Of a stretch of DNA of 6,592 bases, positions 5,456 to 6,592 are shown one piece after another. Source of the stretch: JADFOB01 sp964651325 (GTDB lineage: Bacteria; Planctomycetota; Phycisphaerae; UBA1845); contig CAZYXP010000198.1 in NCBI GenBank assembly GCA_964651325.1, forward strand, positions 1-6,592, written 5' to 3'. Each line of letters starts with the position of its first letter. Positions within the stretch are counted from its first letter, which is position 1. The notes beneath the pieces were generated by a model, which made no database searches, was not told where the DNA came from, and saw only the letters and a list, made by a program, of their open reading frames with translations. Both the position numbers and the translations under genes were made by a program.

Positions 5456-6445
5456 ATGCCCCTCGCGACCAATGTTGCCGAATATAAGTCGATCCCGTCT
5501 AATACCTGCGTGGATGCTATTAACACTAGCGGGCTTTGCAAGGATTACGGCACGGTGCGGGTGCTGCATGAGGTGAGTTTGCGCGTACCCGAAGGTTCGC
5601 TGTTCGGTTTTCTCGGCCCCAATGGCGCGGGGAAGACTACCACGATCCGCATTCTGCTGGGGCTGCTCCGCGCTACGGCCGGGCAGGCCACGGTCTTGGA
5701 ACGGGATGTATGGCGGGCGGGGTCGCTGTTGCGCCGCGATACGGGCTACCTGCCGGGCGATCTCCGGCTCTATCCACAACTCACCGGCCGGCAAACGCTG
5801 GATTTCTTGGATGCCATCCGGGGCAGCCGATCGGCCGAGTCGATCCAGCGTCTGGCCCGGCGGTTTGATTTGGACCTTGACAAGAAGGTGCGCGAATACT
5901 CGCGCGGCATGAAGCAGAAGCTCGGGCTCATGCAGGCCATGATGCACCGACCCAAGCTGCTGATTCTGGATGAACCCACGATCGCGCTCGATCCACTCGT
6001 GCGCGAGTTGCTCTTTGGAGCGCTGCGCGACATCGCGAAGCAGGGCAGCACGGTTGTGTTCTCGAGCCACACGCTGAGCGAAGTGGATCAGCTTTGCGAT
6101 TGGGTGGCGATTCTGCGTCGCGGCAAGCTGATCGAGCAGGCCGAAACATCGTCGCTCCGCGCCCGCAGCGTGCGGCGCGTGGAGCTGGCTTTCAAGCCGG
6201 GCGTGTCGCGACCAGCATCACTGCCTGCCGGATTGATCGTCAAACATCAAGATGACCACCGCATGATCGCGAGCCATCGAGGCGACGTCGGGCCACTGCT
6301 CGATTGGATTCGCCAGTGCCCCGTCGCCGACGTTGCGATTGAAAAACCGAGCCTGGAAGACTTGTTCATGACCTATTATGCCGACGATGGGATCGCGGAC
6401 GTGAGAACAGACGCGAGCGAAACAACGAGCGAGGACACGCCATGA
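5456..6445 (+). CDS. ABC-2 type transporter, ATP-binding protein
   Basis: The product is 329 residues if it starts at the ATG at 5456. It binds and hydrolyses ATP at the inner face of the membrane to drive the permease encoded next. Motifs in order: Walker A GPNGAGKTT (54-62), the Q-loop region GYLPGDL (97-103), signature YSRGMKQKLGL (148-158), Walker B LLILDEPT (168-175), D-loop ALDP (177-180) and switch histidine H205 in SSHTLSEVD. The C-terminal PSLEDLF (298-304) is typical of ABC-2 exporter ATPases. The usual Q-loop glutamine position holds G101, and the usual SGLDP is IALDP. The stop overlaps the start of the permease (ATGA), so the two are translated together. The start is uncertain: the ATG has no ribosome binding site, homology begins only near residue 22, and a GTG at 5510 (residue 19) sits just behind a promoter-like sequence. 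The substrate cannot be inferred. Confidence 0.92.
   Translation: MPLATNVAEYKSIPSNTCVDAINTSGLCKDYGTVRVLHEVSLRVPEGSLFGFLGPNGAGKTTTIRILLGLLRATAGQATVLERDVWRAGSLLRRDTGYLPGDLRLYPQLTGRQTLDFLDAIRGSRSAESIQRLARRFDLDLDKKVREYSRGMKQKLGLMQAMMHRPKLLILDEPTIALDPLVRELLFGALRDIAKQGSTVVFSSHTLSEVDQLCDWVAILRRGKLIEQAETSSLRARSVRRVELAFKPGVSRPASLPAGLIVKHQDDHRMIASHRGDVGPLLDWIRQCPVADVAIEKPSLEDLFMTYYADDGIADVRTDASETTSEDTP
5475..5503 (+). promoter_or_regulatory. Sigma70-like promoter of the ABC transporter operon
   Basis: TTGCCG (5475-5480) and TCTAAT (5498-5503) are separated by exactly 17 bases; they match the consensus at four and five of six positions. Transcription would start near 5510, at the in-frame GTG, which suggests a leaderless mRNA. 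The promoter would lie inside the coding region if the ATG at 5456 were the true start. Confidence 0.4.
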
Positions 6446-6592
6446 GTTTCGCGCTGGTCTGCAAGACGTGGCGAGATTTTCGTGTGCTGTGGCTGATCCT
6501 TGTGGCGGCGATCATTCTGCTCGAGACCGTGTTTGTCGGCGTCATCTCCAATTTCGCCAAGGAATTCGAATACATGCAGCGCCAGATGCCGA
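6442..6592 (+). CDS. ABC-2 type transporter permease, N-terminal fragment (runs off window)
   Basis: The first 50 residues are visible, from an ATG that overlaps the ATPase stop codon by four bases. A GAGG at 6431-6434, seven bases upstream, is a fair ribosome binding site. MSFALVCKTWRDFR is a short amphipathic start on the cytoplasmic side, like that of many ABC-2 permeases, followed by one clear membrane helix at about residues 15-36 (VLWLILVAAIILLETVFVGVI). Residues 37-50 are polar and begin the first soluble loop. The position directly after the ATPase gene identifies it as the membrane subunit of the same exporter. Only one helix is visible, so the subfamily and substrate remain open. 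Confidence 0.8.
   Translation, partial: MSFALVCKTWRDFRVLWLILVAAIILLETVFVGVISNFAKEFEYMQRQMP

Noticed and set aside
5396..6070. A 224-codon minus-strand frame
   Set aside because: It is opposite the ABC ATPase, which shows all nucleotide-binding motifs on the plus strand.

Overview
The window is a G+C-rich piece of a bacterial genome, almost certainly from a draft or metagenome assembly, because it carries two runs of exactly 100 N (3440-3539 and 5109-5208). Several features suggest Planctomycetota or a neighbouring phylum: a secreted LVIVD-repeat protein ending in an IPTL-type sorting signal, a large exported multiheme cytochrome c with a CKECHGWDYKGADGAY segment, a fragment of a surface beta-domain protein, and intergenic DNA full of small hairpins. 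This placement is inference; there is no marker gene.

Layout. (1) 1-1391, minus strand: N-terminal 463 residues of an exported c-type cytochrome made of two tandem diheme modules, with four CXXCH motifs; it runs off the left edge. (2) 1392-1729: intergenic, with a good sigma70-like promoter facing the cytochrome and a long inverted repeat just after the next gene. (3) 1730-2965, minus strand: choice-of-anchor B type LVIVD-repeat protein with signal peptide and C-terminal IPTL-like anchor. (4) 3148-3439, minus strand: C-terminal fragment of a beta-rich, probably surface-exposed protein, cut by the first gap. (5) 3540-4739, plus strand: orphan PD-(D/E)XK nuclease-family protein lacking its extreme N-terminus because of the same gap. 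(6) 4740-5455: gene-free, with a terminator-like hairpin, a head-to-head pair of three-hairpin repeats bounded by GTAG/CTAC (REPIN-like), the second gap flanked by an exact 55-bp duplication, and another GTAG/CTAC hairpin. (7) 5456-6592, plus strand: ATPase and start of the membrane subunit of an ABC-2 type exporter, overlapping by 4 bases.

How the genes relate. The three left-hand genes all lie on the minus strand and encode proteins for the envelope or periplasm, but wide spacing and separate start signals argue against one tight operon. The ABC pair is a clear operon. The nuclease is functionally unconnected to either side. The most unusual structure is the palindromic repeat at 4875-5093; the adjacent gap looks like an assembly break caused by that repeat family.
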